Below, piece after piece: positions 45,917 to 55,110 of a stretch of 57,289 bases of DNA. The position numbers were made by a program, and so were the translations under genes. The stretch's first letter is position 1; the number at the start of each line of letters is the position of its first letter. The notes under the pieces were generated by a model. The model had not been told where the DNA came from. It ran no database searches and saw only the letters and a program-made list of their open reading frames with translations. This DNA is from Candidatus Parcubacteria bacterium (GTDB lineage: Bacteria; Patescibacteriota; Minisyncoccia; Sungbacterales; SURF-37), in NCBI GenBank assembly GCA_003599755.1, contig QZJO01000012.1, positions 1 to 57,289 of the forward strand. The letters are read 5' to 3'.

Positions 45917-46179
45917 ACGCGCGATGCACAGGGCATGCAGTGTGAAGACGCCCGAAACACGCATGCCTTACCGCCGCGGGCCTGCATTTCACGCGATGCG
46001 CCTTCCCAATGCGCCTCCGGTAATATTCGACCGAGCGTCCCGTCGTCCATGGGCACGACACGTAAGGGCGCGCGCGCCATGCGTGGGCGCACCGAACGTG
46101 GCATACGACGCCCGGGCGTGCCGGTGGTCGCGGCAGCGCCCGATGCGCCGAAATCATTATTGAGCTATGAAATCAATCC

Positions 46180-46437
46180 ATGGCCAATTACCATACGACG
46201 GAGCGGATTGCAGAACAAGATGAAGCAACGGATCAGCGCGACGGCGACGATGAGGTGGGCGATGAGGATGAGCAGGACCTTACGATGGTTACCGCTGAAG
46301 TCAGCGGCGCACCATCCGCCGCTGCCGGACGCGCTTCGCGCGGCGCGCGGTCTCCCAAGCGAGCAAAGTCCGGCGGCACGCGGTCGCGCAGCAGGGGACG
46401 ATCGTCCCGAGGCCGCTCGCGCGCGCGACGCGGCTGA
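46180..46437 (+). CDS. Small bipartite acidic / Arg-Ser-Gly-rich protein (tentative)
   Basis: MANYHTTERIAEQDEATDQRDGDDEVGDEDEQDL...RSRSRGRSSRGRSRARRG. Confidence 0.4.
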   Translation: MANYHTTERIAEQDEATDQRDGDDEVGDEDEQDLTMVTAEVSGAPSAAAGRASRGARSPKRAKSGGTRSRSRGRSSRGRSRARRG

Positions 46438-46584
46438 GCGGCGCGGATCGCCGCATCGGAAAATCCCGAAGACGGCCAGGTCTTGCGGACGAGCCACTGC
46501 CGCCTCTATAAATAGGGGAAGCACACGCTCGCGGCGCCGGCGCAGGCGCATGCCTGCCTTCGCCGGTTCCGCGTCTTTGCGGCA

Positions 46585-48666
46585 ATGCGGCAGTTTCCGG
46601 TATACATCGGTTCGCGCATACGAGACATGCGGACGGCCTTAGCTCCGTCCGCGCTTGATATTGAACGCGGCGCGCTCGTGTTCATCCTGTATTTGGGCAC
46701 CGCGCTTTTGGGGCTTTCGTTGAGCGCAGTCGGCGATTTTGCCGCGCTCATCTGGCCGCCGACCGGCATCGCGCTTGCCGCGGTGTTGCTCGGCGGCTAC
46801 CGCCTCTTGCCGAGCATTACGCTTGCGGCATTTGCCGCGAATCTTATCACCGGCGCTCCGGTCATTGCGGCAGCCGGCATTGCGCTCGGCAATACCCTCG
46901 AGGCGCTTGCCGGTGCGTTTCTTTTGCGCCGCTGGGGATTTCGATCGACGCTGGATCGGCTGGAAGACGTTCTCGGGCTTTTGCTGACCGCAGTGCTCGC
47001 CACGATCATTAGTCCCATTATCGGCCTGGCAAGCTTAGTCGCCGCGGGCGCGATTGAACCGGAACTCATTCCCACCGCCTGGCGCGCATGGTGGCTCGGC
47101 GACGCGCTCGGCATGATCGTCGTCGCTTCGCTGATTTTGACCTGGCAGCGTCGACCTTCCTGGTCCGGCATACGCCGCGCCCTGGAGACCGTATCCCTGT
47201 TCGCGTTTCTGGCCGCCGTCGGCCTGACGGTGTTTTGGACGTCACAAGGCCCGCAATCCGAGCTTGCGGCCGCGTATCTTGCGTTCTTGCCGCTTCTCTG
47301 GGCGGCGGTCCGCTTCAATCAGCGCACCGTCGCTACCGCGGCATTCGCGCTTGCCGCGCTCGCGGCATGGGGGACGCTGCGCGGCGGCGGCCCCTTCATG
47401 GGAATGACGCCGTTCGAAAGCTTGTTCGGCCTGCAGGTGTTCATCAGCGTGGCGACCGCAACGACGATGATTCTTGCCGCCGCGGTTTCCGAGCGGGGAC
47501 ACGTCGTGACCGCGCTCCAGGGCTACACGGGCGAACTGGAGCGGCACCGCACGTCCCTCGAGCTTGAGATGGCAAAGGGCGAAGCCCTGCTCGAAAGCTT
47601 GGGCGAGGCGATCTTAGCCGTGGATCAAACCGGAAAAATTTCCATCACGAACCGCGCGTTCGATAATCTTTTGGGCGTGAAGAGCGGCGAGGTGATCGGC
47701 CGAGATCTCCTGGACGTCATTGACGTATACACGACCGACGGCGCGTTTCTTGAGCGCGCCGGCCGGCCTATTTTCCGCGCGCTCGGAGGCGAGCGCGTGC
47801 GTATCAATTGCTACGTGGCGCGGCGAGCCGGTGCCGAGCGCATTCCCGTATCGGTGGTCGCAAGCCCTTTGTGGTTCGGCGGGGAAGTGATCGGCGCGGT
47901 GGACGTGCTCCACGACATCCGGCGCGAAATGGAAATTGATCGGGCCAAGAGCGAATTCGTGTCGCTTGCCTCGCATCAGCTGCGCACGCCGATCACGGCC
48001 ATCAATTGGCACCTCGAAGCGGTGATAAACAAAAACGCGTACCGGAAGCTGCGGCCGAAACACCGCCGGTACTTGCGCGAATCGCATCGCGCCACGCAGC
48101 GGCTGCTCGGCATGGTCGGCGCGCTCCTTAATATCTCGCGCATCGAGGCCAACACCTTCAGCATCCAGCCGCGGCCCATGCATCTGGGGCGTCTCGTTGC
48201 GAGCGTGATCGAAGAATTTTCCGAAGAGATCGAGAAAAAGAAACTTCACGTCCAGACCAAACTCGGCGCGCCGTTGCCGGCGATTCCGCTCGATGCGGGC
48301 ATCATGCGCATGACGATCGAAAACCTCGTCTCCAACGCCGTCAAATACACCCCGCCGGGCGGAACGATCAAAATTACCCTCAAGCGCAACCAAGCCGATG
48401 CGGTGCTGACCGTAGCTGATACCGGCTGCGGCATTCCCAAGGCCGATCAAGGCAACGTGTTCTCGAAATTCTTTCGCGCGCAAAATGTGGCCCAGGCGGT
48501 TCCCGACGGCAATGGCCTCGGGCTTTATATCGCCAAATCGATTCTCGAGCGGGCCGGCGGCGCCATTCGCTTCACGTCAAGTGAAAAACGTGGTACACAA
48601 TTTCGTATATCGCTGCCGCTCTCGGGGATGCGAAGCCAGGAAAAATCCTCTTCATTGCTGATCTAG
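46585..48666 (+). CDS. MASE1-PAS sensor histidine kinase
   Basis: MASE1-like FAALIWPPTGIALAAVLLGG; PAS; SLASHQLRTPITAINWHLE (H box); NLVSNAVKYTPPGG (N), GNGLGLYIAKSI (G). Confidence 0.92.
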   Translation: MRQFPVYIGSRIRDMRTALAPSALDIERGALVFILYLGTALLGLSLSAVGDFAALIWPPTGIALAAVLLGGYRLLPSITLAAFAANLITGAPVIAAAGIALGNTLEALAGAFLLRRWGFRSTLDRLEDVLGLLLTAVLATIISPIIGLASLVAAGAIEPELIPTAWRAWWLGDALGMIVVASLILTWQRRPSWSGIRRALETVSLFAFLAAVGLTVFWTSQGPQSELAAAYLAFLPLLWAAVRFNQRTVATAAFALAALAAWGTLRGGGPFMGMTPFESLFGLQVFISVATATTMILAAAVSERGHVVTALQGYTGELERHRTSLELEMAKGEALLESLGEAILAVDQTGKISITNRAFDNLLGVKSGEVIGRDLLDVIDVYTTDGAFLERAGRPIFRALGGERVRINCYVARRAGAERIPVSVVASPLWFGGEVIGAVDVLHDIRREMEIDRAKSEFVSLASHQLRTPITAINWHLEAVINKNAYRKLRPKHRRYLRESHRATQRLLGMVGALLNISRIEANTFSIQPRPMHLGRLVASVIEEFSEEIEKKKLHVQTKLGAPLPAIPLDAGIMRMTIENLVSNAVKYTPPGGTIKITLKRNQADAVLTVADTGCGIPKADQGNVFSKFFRAQNVAQAVPDGNGLGLYIAKSILERAGGAIRFTSSEKRGTQFRISLPLSGMRSQEKSSSLLI

Positions 48667-48682
48667 TTCCGAACGATATCGT

Positions 48683-49132
48683 ATGCCATCACCGACCAAA
48701 TCTCGGCGCACGCCGCCGGCAAAGCCGCATGTCGAACGCAAGCGTATCCTCATCGTGGAAGACGAGGCGGCATTGCTCGCGCTCCTGGCCGATACGTTCG
48801 GTGAAGAACATTTTGCGGTCTTTACCGCCAAAAGCGGGCGCGAGGGATTACGCGTCGCGTTCCGCGAACGGCCGGACCTCATCATCCTCGATCTTTTGAT
48901 GCCCGATATGGACGGTCTCGCGATGCTCGCCGCGCTCCGCCGCGATCGCTATAAGTGGGGCAAATACGTGCCGGTTATCATTCTTTCGAACCTCTCGAAT
49001 CCCGAAACCGTCGCGGCCGGCATGCGGCAAGCCGACGACTACCTGATCAAGGCCGACTGGAGCATGGCCGACCTGGTCCGCAAGGTAAAAGAAAAACTTG
49101 CCGCCGGCGCGACGTCGCGCGTGCATCCGTAG
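48683..49132 (+). CDS. Single-domain response regulator
   Basis: ILIVEDEAALL, LIILDLLMPDMDGLA, IILSNLSN. Confidence 0.9.
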   Translation: MPSPTKSRRTPPAKPHVERKRILIVEDEAALLALLADTFGEEHFAVFTAKSGREGLRVAFRERPDLIILDLLMPDMDGLAMLAALRRDRYKWGKYVPVIILSNLSNPETVAAGMRQADDYLIKADWSMADLVRKVKEKLAAGATSRVHP

Positions 49133-49135
49133 ACA

Positions 49136-49309
49136 AACACAAATCCCGGCGATCGCTCGCCGGGACCCGTATCACACGTTCTCGGAACCGGGATCCGCTT
49201 TCTTCGCACGTGAACCAGTAATTGGTGCCCATACTGCCCGAAGGCTAAGGACACATAAAATTTTGGTGTTACGACTTAGTCGAAGTGCGGCGCTTCCGAA
49301 AACGTGCTA
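49136..49309 (-). ncRNA. Candidate structured small RNA, unknown class
   Basis: Promoter TTGACT-N18-TATACT; 13-bp closing helix; internal helix; UUCG apical hairpin; terminator tcccggcga-gcga-tcgccggga-tttgtgttt. Confidence 0.55.
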
Positions 49310-49314
49310 GCTTT

Positions 49315-49344
49315 AGTATACTTCGCCGGAATTTAAAAAGTCAA
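49315..49344 (-). promoter_or_regulatory. Promoter of candidate small RNA
   Basis: Minus strand TTGACT (49344-49339), N18, TATACT (49320-49315). Confidence 0.6.
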
Positions 49345-49469
49345 TAGCACCGCTATCCATGGCATACTCACAACTTCTGCACAAGGTGTTCGATGCGCGC
49401 GTCGCATAGGTAGGGCGCGATAGAACGGCTTGCCTCCGGTGGAATTTCGTGCGGCAACTGAAATATACC

Positions 49470-50063
49470 ATGCAGCAGCAACCCAAACCAGGGCCCGCGC
49501 CGGCAAAAAACGGCAAATTGCAGTCGATCGTATTCGGCGGCGGCTGCTTCTGGTGTACTGAGGCGGTATTTTTACGTCTCAACGGCGTCCGGTCGGTCAC
49601 ATCCGGATACGCCGGCGGCGCCACGCCCCATCCTACGTATGAGGCCGTATCGTCCGGCCGTACGGGGCATGCCGAAGTCATTCGCGTGGAATATGATCCG
49701 ACCGAAGTATCGCTGCAAACACTCTTGGAAATATTTTTCTCAGCACACGACCCGACGACCAAAGATCGCCAGGGCGCGGACATCGGCTCGCAGTATCGTT
49801 CGATCATTCTCGCGACGACCGAAGAGCAGGCGGCCGCGGCGCGCGCCATGATTGCCGAGCTTGAAGCAGCGCGCGCGTTTCGGCACTCCATCGTCACCGA
49901 AGTGCGGATGCTGGATGCATTCTGGCCGGCTGAAGCGTACCATCAGGATTTTTACGCGAAAAATCCCGATCAGCCGTATGCCGCGGCCGTCATAACCCCG
50001 AAACTAAAAACGGTCGCGAAAAAATTCCCCGCATCGCTCAAACCGCGTCCGCAAGAACCATGA
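49470..50063 (+). CDS. msrA: Peptide-methionine (S)-S-oxide reductase
   Basis: FGGGCFWCTEAVF, GYAGGATPHPTYEAVSSGRTGHAE, IGSQYRS. Confidence 0.96.
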   Translation: MQQQPKPGPAPAKNGKLQSIVFGGGCFWCTEAVFLRLNGVRSVTSGYAGGATPHPTYEAVSSGRTGHAEVIRVEYDPTEVSLQTLLEIFFSAHDPTTKDRQGADIGSQYRSIILATTEEQAAAARAMIAELEAARAFRHSIVTEVRMLDAFWPAEAYHQDFYAKNPDQPYAAAVITPKLKTVAKKFPASLKPRPQEP

Positions 50064-50638
50064 ACAAGCTTCCCGAAATATTTATTCTCTTCGATACCGA
50101 ATACACGAGCTGGGAGGGCGCTATGGACCGGAATTGGAGCGGTCCGAACGAATACCGCGAGCTCGTCCAGATCGGCGCGATCCGGGTTGACGGCCGAACG
50201 CTTGCCGAGACCGCGGATTTCACTGTATACGCGCGACCCGAGAAAAATCCCGAACTTTCGGCATTTTTTATGGAACTGACCGGCATCAGCCAAGCGACCG
50301 TTGATGCAGATGGCTTGCGGTTTCCTGAAGCGATCGGCCGATTCGCCGCATGGGTAGGGGATGATCCGCTCTATTGCTGGGGCGGCGATCGGGCCGTGCT
50401 CGAAGAGAACTGCCGCTTTCACGCCATGGCGTATCCGTTGGCGGACAACCGCCATGGCGATATCCGCGCCCTATTTCAAGCCGCCGGCATCACGACCGTC
50501 GGCTACGCGTCGAGCACGATCGTGCGCGCATTCGGCCAAGAGCCCGCTCGCCGTGCGCATGACGCGCTCAACGATGCCCGCCAAATTCTCGATGCCCTGC
50601 GGCTACTCCAAGCATCGCGCAGCACTCCTCGCCTATGA
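50060..50638 (+). CDS. DEDDh 3'-5' exonuclease (ERI-1/DnaQ-like)
   Basis: FDTEYTSWEGAMDRNWSGPNEYRELVQIGAI; RAHDALNDARQI. Confidence 0.87.
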   Translation: MNKLPEIFILFDTEYTSWEGAMDRNWSGPNEYRELVQIGAIRVDGRTLAETADFTVYARPEKNPELSAFFMELTGISQATVDADGLRFPEAIGRFAAWVGDDPLYCWGGDRAVLEENCRFHAMAYPLADNRHGDIRALFQAAGITTVGYASSTIVRAFGQEPARRAHDALNDARQILDALRLLQASRSTPRL

Positions 50639-51207
50639 CACTCGGGACGAACGCCATCGGAAAAATCGCCTTCCAGGCCGTCGTGCTCATGGCCATCGTG
50701 GGCACCGCGCTTTGGCTCGGCCAAATCGCCGAGAATAATACGCTCATCCAATCCCTGGTCTCGCGCTACGGTTATGCGGGCGCGTTTTTCATCTCCGTAT
50801 TCAGCGGATTCAATTTCATCGCGCCGTTTCCGGCGGTATCGTTTTTCCCGCTGCTCGTCGCGTCCGGCCTTAATCCGGTCGCGGTGCTCGCCATCATGAC
50901 CGTCGGTATGACGATCGCCGATTCCATCGCGTATCTGGCCGGCCGCATCGGCCGGCATATCGCCGGGGCGCTCGAGGAACGCATCCGCGAGCGGCTCGAC
51001 CGTATCCGCCTCCGCAGGCATTGGGAGCCGATCGCGCTCTTGTTCCTCTTTGCGGCATTCGTGCCGTTGCCGAATGAATTAATCGTGATCCCGCTTGGAT
51101 TTATCGGCTATCGGCTGTGGTCGCTCGTACCCGTACTCCTGCTCGGCAATGCCACGTTCAACACACTCGCCGCGTTCGGCATCATCAACCTCGCCGGCGC
51201 GCTCTAA
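50635..51207 (+). CDS. VTT/DedA-type membrane protein
   Basis: SGFNFIAPFPAVSFFPLLVASGLNPVAVLAIMTVGMTIADSIAYLAGRIG. Confidence 0.75.
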   Translation: MTLGTNAIGKIAFQAVVLMAIVGTALWLGQIAENNTLIQSLVSRYGYAGAFFISVFSGFNFIAPFPAVSFFPLLVASGLNPVAVLAIMTVGMTIADSIAYLAGRIGRHIAGALEERIRERLDRIRLRRHWEPIALLFLFAAFVPLPNELIVIPLGFIGYRLWSLVPVLLLGNATFNTLAAFGIINLAGAL

Positions 51208-52204
51208 GCAATACGCCGCTTTCGGCGCAGTCGCGCTCATCGGCGCGGCCGTTGCGGCGGCGTGGTGGCTCGGCGTGCCGGATACCGCCGAATACGAAGC
51301 TCGTCTGCCGCGGGCGCCAGTACCGGCCGCAGAGCCGACACGCGATTCGGCAACGCTGTTGTTCGTCGGCGACATCATGCTCGACCGCGGCATTGATGCC
51401 ATCATGCGGCGCCGCGACGATTGGATATTCCCGTTTCGCCGCATGCAGCCGTTGTTGCGGGAGGCCGATCTTCTGATCGGCAATCTGGAAGGACCGATTT
51501 CGGATCAGGGGACGAATGTCGGCAGCATCTATTCGTTCCGCGCCGATCCGCGGGCGATCGAGGGCCTGGTGGCAGCCGGATTCGATATCCTCTCGGTTGC
51601 AAACAATCATATCTGGGATTACGGCCCGGACGCGGCCAGAGACACGCTCACGCGCCTCGGCCAAGCGGGCATCGCGCCGGTCGGCGGGGGAGTAGACGTC
51701 GCTGAAGCCCACGCGCCCGTCATGCGTACGATCAATGGCGTGCGTATCGCGCTGCTCGCATATACTGACCTCCTACCCGAAAGCCGCGGCGCGGCCGACG
51801 CATCGCCGGCCATCGCGTATTTGGATCCGGCCATCGTGCGAGCGGACATCGCGGCTGCAAGGCAAAATGCCGACGTCGTCATCGTCATGTTACATTGGGG
51901 CAACGAATACGAGCCGCACCCGACGGCTGCGCAACGCGCCCTGGCGCGCGTGCTCATTGCCGAGGGTGCGACGCTCGTCATTGGTCATCATCCGCACGTG
52001 GTGCAGGATATCGAACGGGTAGGGGAAGGCCTCATCGCCTACAGCTTGGGCAATTTCGTGTTCGATCAGAACTTCTCGCCCGAAACGAGCCGCGCGATCG
52101 CATTGCGCGTCATGCTCGATCGCGGAGGACTCGCCGGTTGGCAAGCACTGCCGATCCGCTTTACGGCCGCATTCGAACCGTATCCGGCAACTACTACGCC
52201 ATGA
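51149..52204 (+). CDS. CapA family (poly-gamma-glutamate biosynthesis-type) protein
   Basis: LLFVGDIMLDRG, NLEGPISDQG, SVANNHIWDYG, MLHWGNEYEPHPTAAQ, GHHPHVVQ; start uncertain, overlaps upstream gene. Confidence 0.9.
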   Translation: MPRSTHSPRSASSTSPARSKQYAAFGAVALIGAAVAAAWWLGVPDTAEYEARLPRAPVPAAEPTRDSATLLFVGDIMLDRGIDAIMRRRDDWIFPFRRMQPLLREADLLIGNLEGPISDQGTNVGSIYSFRADPRAIEGLVAAGFDILSVANNHIWDYGPDAARDTLTRLGQAGIAPVGGGVDVAEAHAPVMRTINGVRIALLAYTDLLPESRGAADASPAIAYLDPAIVRADIAAARQNADVVIVMLHWGNEYEPHPTAAQRALARVLIAEGATLVIGHHPHVVQDIERVGEGLIAYSLGNFVFDQNFSPETSRAIALRVMLDRGGLAGWQALPIRFTAAFEPYPATTTP

Positions 52205-52259
52205 GACGAGCTGAATAACGCGGCATGCGCCGTACGCCCGGGTGCGCTACGATAGAAGC

Positions 52260-52781
52260 ATGCGACTCGCGCGCCATCGGTATCCGGCATCCTATGTCCG
52301 CAGTTTCGTGTTCGGCGTCGAAGACAGCATTGTCTCGACGGTCGGGCTTATTTCGGGCATTGCCGCGGCCGGCGTTCCGATCCAGACCATCGTGCTGACC
52401 GGATCGGTCCTCATCCTCGTGGAAGCGTTTTCCATGGCCGTGGGCGATTTTTTGTCCGAAGAGTCATCCGAGCGCTATGTGCGCCGGCGCGCCGTACCGC
52501 TGCGCGGACCGCTCATGGCCAGCGCGATCATGTTCGGCTCGTACCTGGTTTCCGGCATGATCCCGCTCGCACCGTACGTGCTGCTCGGCGCCGAGCGCGC
52601 ATTCTGGCCCTCCATTGCGTTCTCGCTTGCCGCGCTCGCGCTTCTGGGCGTCGTCGGCGGCCATACATCCAAAACATCCATGATCAGAGGAGCGGTACGC
52701 GCCGCCCTCATCGGTGGCGCGGCGATCCTCGTTGGCATTACCGTGGGCGCATTGGTAGAGTACATACGCCATGCCGTATAA
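52260..52781 (+). CDS. VIT1/CCC1 family transporter
   Basis: VRSFVFGVEDSIVSTVGLISGIAAAG, EAFSMAVGDFLSEESSE. Confidence 0.85.
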   Translation: MRLARHRYPASYVRSFVFGVEDSIVSTVGLISGIAAAGVPIQTIVLTGSVLILVEAFSMAVGDFLSEESSERYVRRRAVPLRGPLMASAIMFGSYLVSGMIPLAPYVLLGAERAFWPSIAFSLAALALLGVVGGHTSKTSMIRGAVRAALIGGAAILVGITVGALVEYIRHAV

Positions 52782-54003
52782 CCGCCGACGCGTTATCATC
52801 GTAGGATCGCTGTTCGCGCTCGTCCTCGCGGGCGGATTTCTATGGGCGCGCTTCGCGCCCGCGATCCGGCCGGTACTGTTTCCCGCACCCAGCGACATCA
52901 CGCAACAAATTCCGCCCGCGTCGAACGAGCCGCTTCCGCCCGGTGAGAACCAAACGAATTTTCCACTCAAACTTCCGGACGGGTTTTCGATTTCGATATT
53001 AGCCAAAGACCTTGCCGGCGCGCGCGTCATGCGGCTCGACGATTTCGACAACCTGTGGCTCTCGCGCACGACCGCGGGCGCGGTCACGCTCTTGGAAATC
53101 GACCGGGATACGGGCCTCGTACGCAATCAGGGTGACGTATTCAGAAACCTCAACAAACCGCATGGCCTGGCGTTCGCGCCCGATAACCAGAATCTTCTCT
53201 ACATCGCCGAAGAGCACCGCATCTGGCGCGTCACGACGTATAGCGAAGACGTTGGACAGGAGATCGCGCGCTTGCCGACCGGCGGCGGCCACTATACCCG
53301 CACCATCGGCTTTGCCCCGAACGGAGAATTGTTCGCGTCCGTCGGCTCATCGTGCAATGTCTGCCGTGAAGAAGATGAGCGGCGCGCAACGATTCTCGCG
53401 GTAGATGATCGGCCATCGGGCTCCACGCGCGTCTGGGCAGAAGGATTGCGCAACACGGTATTTTTCACCTGGGACGATGCGGGTCGCATGTGGGGCACCG
53501 ACATGGGCCGCGATTGGCTTGGCGACGATTTGCCACCCGATGAGATCAACATTATCCGCGAAGGAGGGGATTACGGCTGGCCTATTTGCTACGGCAAAAA
53601 CGTCCACGATACGGAATTCGATAAGAATACATACATCCGAAATCCCTGCGAAGAACCGTCAACCATACCGTCGCACGTTAATCTTCCCGCGCATTCGGCG
53701 CCCCTCGGCCTCGCGTTCATACCCGCCGATGCGGGCTGGCCGGCCGATTACGTCGGCGACTTGCTCGTCGCATTGCACGGTTCGTGGAACCGATCGGAAC
53801 CCGACGGATACAAGATCGTACGCATGAAGCTCAATGGGGCAGGGGAGCCGGAGGGGATCGAAAATTTCATCACCGGATGGCTCACGACCGACGGCGCGGC
53901 GCTGGGCCGGCCAGTGGACCTCGTATTCCGGCCCAACGGCGATCTTTTGATCAGCGACGACAAGGCCGGGGTAATTTATCGCGTTCAACCGCCGCGGCAA
54001 TAG
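52771..54003 (+). CDS. PQQ-dependent sugar dehydrogenase-like beta-propeller, membrane-anchored
   Basis: LNKPHGLAFAPDN, GGGHYTRTIGFAPNGELFASVGSSCNVC, GGDYGWPICYG, GSWNRSEPDGYKIVR. Confidence 0.87.
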   Translation: MPYNRRRVIIVGSLFALVLAGGFLWARFAPAIRPVLFPAPSDITQQIPPASNEPLPPGENQTNFPLKLPDGFSISILAKDLAGARVMRLDDFDNLWLSRTTAGAVTLLEIDRDTGLVRNQGDVFRNLNKPHGLAFAPDNQNLLYIAEEHRIWRVTTYSEDVGQEIARLPTGGGHYTRTIGFAPNGELFASVGSSCNVCREEDERRATILAVDDRPSGSTRVWAEGLRNTVFFTWDDAGRMWGTDMGRDWLGDDLPPDEINIIREGGDYGWPICYGKNVHDTEFDKNTYIRNPCEEPSTIPSHVNLPAHSAPLGLAFIPADAGWPADYVGDLLVALHGSWNRSEPDGYKIVRMKLNGAGEPEGIENFITGWLTTDGAALGRPVDLVFRPNGDLLISDDKAGVIYRVQPPRQ

Positions 54004-54012
54004 AAGGGAGGC

Positions 54013-55032
54013 ATGGCCACCACACATGATTTAGGAAAAATCGGCCTCGTGCTCCCCGGCGGATTCCTCCGCGGCGCGTTTCAAGTCGGGGCGCTGCGCG
54101 CGATCCGAGAATTCGGCATCCGGCCCGCGTATATCGTCGGCGTATCGGTCGGCGCGCTGAACGGCGCGGCGTTTGCCGCGGGCAAGCTCGACGAGCTCGT
54201 CGATACGTACTGGCGCGTATCGCCCCATCCGGCAAAATTCATCTATGACTGGAATCTTTCGGCGCTCTTCCACTTCTTCAGCCATTCGGATTCAGTGTTT
54301 TCGAATATCCCGCTCCACCGGCTCATCGAAGAAACGATCGATTTTGCGTCGCTCGTGAACTCGCCCACGCGGCTTGATATCGTAACCACCGATTTCCAGG
54401 ACGGCGCCGAAGTCGTGTTCTCGACCAAGAATCCCGCGCACCGCGACCCCGAACTCCTAACCCGGGCGCTCTTGGGATCGGCCGCCATGCCGGTCGTGTT
54501 CCCGCCGTTCGAGCGCGGGGGGCATCAGTTGTTCGACGGCGGCATCATCGCCGAAAATCCGATCTCGCACGCCATTCGCGAGGGCTGCGATACGATTTTC
54601 GTTATCCTAACCGACGCATCGGAGCATGTGCGCACCAAAATGCAGTTTCGTACCATGGCGCATATTGCCCGGCGCACGGGCAATCTCTTTTCCTGGCGCG
54701 CCACCAAGAAAGATATCCGGCGGGGGAATGAGATCAATCAAGATCTCGACGAGCTAGAACGAATCAAACGGGACATCGCGCTGGAGATCGCCAAGCACGA
54801 CCGCTCCGCCGCGCTCCAAGAAGCCGTGACCGCGAAATTCCAAGAAGCGCGGTTCTCGTTTTCCGGAAAACGGCGCGTCGCGCTCCATATCATCGAACCA
54901 GAGGCCGAAGAAGATAACACATCGTACACCATGTTCCATTTGCGCCGGCGCACGGTGCCCGAATACATCGCCGACGGCGATGAGCGCATGGCCGCAACGC
55001 TTTTAGCGCTCGGTCTCGAGCGTCCGTATTGA
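54013..55032 (+). CDS. Patatin-like phospholipase
   Basis: GGFLRGAFQVGALR, GVSVGALNGA, FDGGIIAENP. Confidence 0.92.
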   Translation: MATTHDLGKIGLVLPGGFLRGAFQVGALRAIREFGIRPAYIVGVSVGALNGAAFAAGKLDELVDTYWRVSPHPAKFIYDWNLSALFHFFSHSDSVFSNIPLHRLIEETIDFASLVNSPTRLDIVTTDFQDGAEVVFSTKNPAHRDPELLTRALLGSAAMPVVFPPFERGGHQLFDGGIIAENPISHAIREGCDTIFVILTDASEHVRTKMQFRTMAHIARRTGNLFSWRATKKDIRRGNEINQDLDELERIKRDIALEIAKHDRSAALQEAVTAKFQEARFSFSGKRRVALHIIEPEAEEDNTSYTMFHLRRRTVPEYIADGDERMAATLLALGLERPY

Positions 55033-55057
55033 CTATTCGAATATAATACGGTATATT
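55029..55057 (+). promoter_or_regulatory. Sigma70-like promoter
   Basis: TTGACT-N17-TATATT. Confidence 0.7.
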
Positions 55058-55110
55058 ATATATCCGCGGCATGCCGCTGCGGCTGTTCTCGAACAAAGGA
55101 GGGATCGCGC

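Noticed and set aside
49313-49897. 194-aa minus ORF overlapping msrA
   Set aside because: Antisense shadow of a clear msrA; composition unlike other proteins here.
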